Source: Mycobacteriaceae bacterium
GTDB taxonomy: Bacteria; Actinomycetota; Actinomycetes; Mycobacteriales; Mycobacteriaceae
DNA: 42,675 nt
Direction: 5' to 3'
Assembly (NCBI GenBank): GCA_019245755.1
Contig: JAFARC010000069.1
Location: forward strand, 1 to 42,675
Shown piece after piece: positions 40,655 through 42,675 of this stretch (position 1 is the first letter of the stretch; each line of letters starts with the position of its first letter). The translations under genes and the position numbers were made by a program. The notes under the pieces are model-generated. The model did not search any database. It was not told the DNA's origin and saw only the letters and a program-made list of their open reading frames with translations.

Positions 40655-42675
40655 TCACCCGCGCTCCTTTTCCACCAGCTCGTATGTCTCGATCGTGTCG
40701 CCCTCCTTGAGGTCGGAGTAGCCGATCGTGAGACCGCACTCGTAGCCGTCGCGGACCTCGGTGACGTCGTCCTTCTCCCGCCGCAGCGACTGCACGGTGA
40801 CGTTCTCGGTCACCACGACGTTGTCGCGCAGCAGCCGCGCCTTGGCGTTGCGGCGGATGATGCCCGACGTGACCAGGCAGCCGGCGATGAGGCCGACCTT
40901 CGACGAGCGGAACAACGCCCGAATCTCGGCCCGGCCCAGCTCGCGCTCTTCGTAGACCGGCTTCAGCATGCCCTTGAGCGCGTTCTCGATCTCGTCGATG
41001 GCCTGGTAGATCACCGAGTAGTAGCGGATCTCGACACCCTCGCGGTTGGCCAGCTCGGTGGCCTTGCCCTCGGCGCGCACATTGAACCCGATGATGATCG
41101 CGTCCGACGCCGACGCCAGGTTGACGTTGGTCTCGGTCACCCCACCAACGCCGCGGTCGATGACCCGCAGCTCGACCTCGTCGTCGACCTGGATGCCCAT
41201 CAGGGCCTCCTCCAGCGCCTCGACGGTGCCGGCGTTGTCGCCCTTCAGGATCAGGTTCAGCTGGCTGGTTTCCTTCAGCGCCGAATCGAGGTCCTCGAGG
41301 CTGATGCGCTTGCGGGCACGCGCGGCCATCGCGTTGCGCTTGCGCGCGCTGCGCCGGTCGGCGATCTGGCGGGCGATGCGGTCCTCGTCGACGACGAGGA
41401 AGTTGTCACCGGCGCCGGGCACCGAGGTGAAGCCGATAACCTGGACCGGCCGCGAGGGCAGCGCGGCCTCCACGTCCTCGCCGTACTCATCGACCATCCG
41501 CCGGACCCGCCCGTAGGCGTCACCGGCCACCACCGAGTCGCCGACGTGCAGCGTGCCGCGCTGGACGAGCACCGTGGCCACCGGGCCGCGGCCGCGGTCC
41601 AGGTGCGCCTCGATCGCGACGCCCTGGGCCTCCATGTCGGGGTTGGCCCGCAGGTCCAGCGTGGCGTCGGCGGTCAGCAGCACCGCCTCGAGCAACTGCT
41701 CGATGTTGGTGCCCTGCTTGGCGGAGATGTCGACGAACATCGTGTCGCCGCCGAAGTCCTCGGCCACCAGACCGTATTCGGTGAGCTGGGCACGGATCTT
41801 CGCCGGGTCTGCGCCCTCCTTGTCGATCTTGTTGACCGCCACCACGATCGGCACGTCGGCGGCCTGCGCGTGATTGACGGCCTCCACCGTTTGCGGCATC
41901 ACGCCGTCGTCGGCGGCGACCACCAGGATCGCGATGTCGGTGGCCTTCGCGCCGCGGGCACGCATGGCGGTGAACGCCTCGTGACCGGGGGTGTCGATGA
42001 ACGTGATCAACCGCTCCGCGCCCTCGAGCTCGACGGCCACCTGGTAGGCACCGATGTGCTGGGTGATGCCGCCGGCCTCGCCCTCGCGGACGTTGGCCTT
42101 GCGGATCGTGTCCAACAGCCGGGTCTTGCCGTGGTCGACGTGACCCATCACGGTCACCACCGGCGGGCGGATCTGCAGATCCTCCTCGCCGCCTTCGTCC
42201 TCGCCGTAGCTGAGGTCGAAGGACTCCAGCAGCTCGCGGTCCTCATCCTCGGGGCTGACGACCTGGACGTGGTAGTTCATTTCGCTGCCGAGCAGCTCGA
42301 GGGTCTCGTCGCCGACGGACTGCGTCGCGGTGACCATCTCACCGAGGTTGAACAGCGCCTGCACCAGCGTGGCCGGGTTGGCGTCGATCTTGTCGGCGAA
42401 GTCGGACAGCGACGCACCACGGGCCAGCCGGATGGTTTCGCCGTTGCCGTGCGGAAGCCGCACACCGCCGACGACCGGGGCCTGCATCGAGTCGTATTCC
42501 TGGCGCTTCTGCCGCTTGGACTTGCGGCCTCGTTTCGGGGCGCCGCCGGGACGGCCGAACGCACCCGCCGCACCACCGCGCTGGCCGGGGCGCCCGCCCG
42601 CTCCGGGGCGGCCGCGGAAGCCACCGCCGGCCGGGGCGCCGGGGCCACCGCCGCGGTACGGTCCGCCACCGCCAC
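40655..42675 (-). CDS. infB: Translation initiation factor IF-2, 5' end outside window
   Basis: IF-2 is the GTPase that brings initiator tRNA to the 30S subunit. The frame is open to the window edge, so the start lies beyond 42675; 672 residues are visible. The visible N-terminal part (about 45 residues) is low-complexity Gly/Arg/Pro, then a [15 protein letters not shown] linker and an IF2-N domain. The G domain follows with G1 GHVDHGKT (42122-42147), DTPGHE (G3) and NKID (G4), then the beta-barrel domains and the C-terminal tRNA-binding domain. An apparent ATG at 42487 is internal. It matches Rv2839c and leads the infB-rbfA-nrnA run. Confidence 0.96.
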   Translation of the reverse strand, partial: GGGGPYRGGGPGAPAGGGFRGRPGAGGRPGQRGGAAGAFGRPGGAPKRGRKSKRQKRQEYDSMQAPVVGGVRLPHGNGETIRLARGASLSDFADKIDANPATLVQALFNLGEMVTATQSVGDETLELLGSEMNYHVQVVSPEDEDRELLESFDLSYGEDEGGEEDLQIRPPVVTVMGHVDHGKTRLLDTIRKANVREGEAGGITQHIGAYQVAVELEGAERLITFIDTPGHEAFTAMRARGAKATDIAILVVAADDGVMPQTVEAVNHAQAADVPIVVAVNKIDKEGADPAKIRAQLTEYGLVAEDFGGDTMFVDISAKQGTNIEQLLEAVLLTADATLDLRANPDMEAQGVAIEAHLDRGRGPVATVLVQRGTLHVGDSVVAGDAYGRVRRMVDEYGEDVEAALPSRPVQVIGFTSVPGAGDNFLVVDEDRIARQIADRRSARKRNAMAARARKRISLEDLDSALKETSQLNLILKGDNAGTVEALEEALMGIQVDDEVELRVIDRGVGGVTETNVNLASASDAIIIGFNVRAEGKATELANREGVEIRYYSVIYQAIDEIENALKGMLKPVYEERELGRAEIRALFRSSKVGLIAGCLVTSGIIRRNAKARLLRDNVVVTENVTVQSLRREKDDVTEVRDGYECGLTIGYSDLKEGDTIETYELVEKERG

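Noticed and set aside
42488..42675. infB starting at the ATG at 42487
   Set aside because: The frame continues upstream through the Gly/Arg-rich IF-2 N-terminal region to the window edge, so this ATG is internal.

Overview
This window is core chromosome of a GC-rich mycobacterium. Gene content and order follow the Mycobacterium tuberculosis stretch Rv2731 to Rv2839c. The Rv numbers and the comparisons with M. tuberculosis given below are recalled from memory, not searched. The recA gene has no intein, several M. tuberculosis genes are absent (pspN, PE_PGRS47, the hsd genes, lppU, Rv2787), and extra genes are present. A non-tuberculous mycobacterium therefore fits better than the tuberculosis complex. 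I did not assign a species. No rRNA, tRNA, CRISPR array or complete insertion sequence was seen.

Layout. 1-5.2 kb: a DUF349 protein (5' end cut off), a membrane protein, miaB, recX-recA with a two-promoter damage-response region, and a DUF3046 gene. 5.2-9.9 kb: a glycosyltransferase, ephG, the envelope-stress operon clgR-pspA-pspM, and pgsA-cinA. 10-14.2 kb: argA, ftsK, a monooxygenase-fold protein and a mycofactocin-type dehydrogenase. 14.2-20.1 kb: a tightly packed six-gene minus-strand run, thyA-dfrA-ycaQ-thyX-dapA-rnj, joining both thymidylate synthases, dihydrofolate reductase, a DNA glycosylase-like protein, lysine biosynthesis and RNase J.

20.1-23.8 kb is the accessory part. It holds a dienelactone hydrolase, a membrane protein, a truncated gene, an IS256-type transposase fragment, and an exported helical-hairpin protein in lower-GC DNA. 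These are followed by a flavodoxin-like gene and a membrane protein. 23.8-34 kb holds dapB, an Lrp/AsnC regulator divergent from ald, a class A beta-lactamase, a short-chain dehydrogenase, pepR, gpsI, rpsO, ribF and a DtxR-family regulator. 34-42.7 kb holds truB-pptT-phosphoesterase, an exported DUF3558-like protein, DUF1802 and DUF2277 genes, an EchA protein, and nrnA-rbfA-infB (infB 5' end cut off).

Two patterns run through the window. First, many genes are chained by 4-base ATGA or GTGA overlaps, which suggests translational coupling. Second, at 14 starts a TANNNT -10 hexamer lies 6-8 bases before an ATG or GTG. Transcription there would begin on the start codon, giving leaderless mRNAs, which are known to be common in mycobacteria. 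These elements also helped choose between alternative start codons.

I found no clearly new multi-gene system. The most unusual parts are the scar and exported-protein region at 20.9-22.8 kb, the thymidylate operon with its embedded glycosylase-like gene, and the beta-lactamase beside ald.
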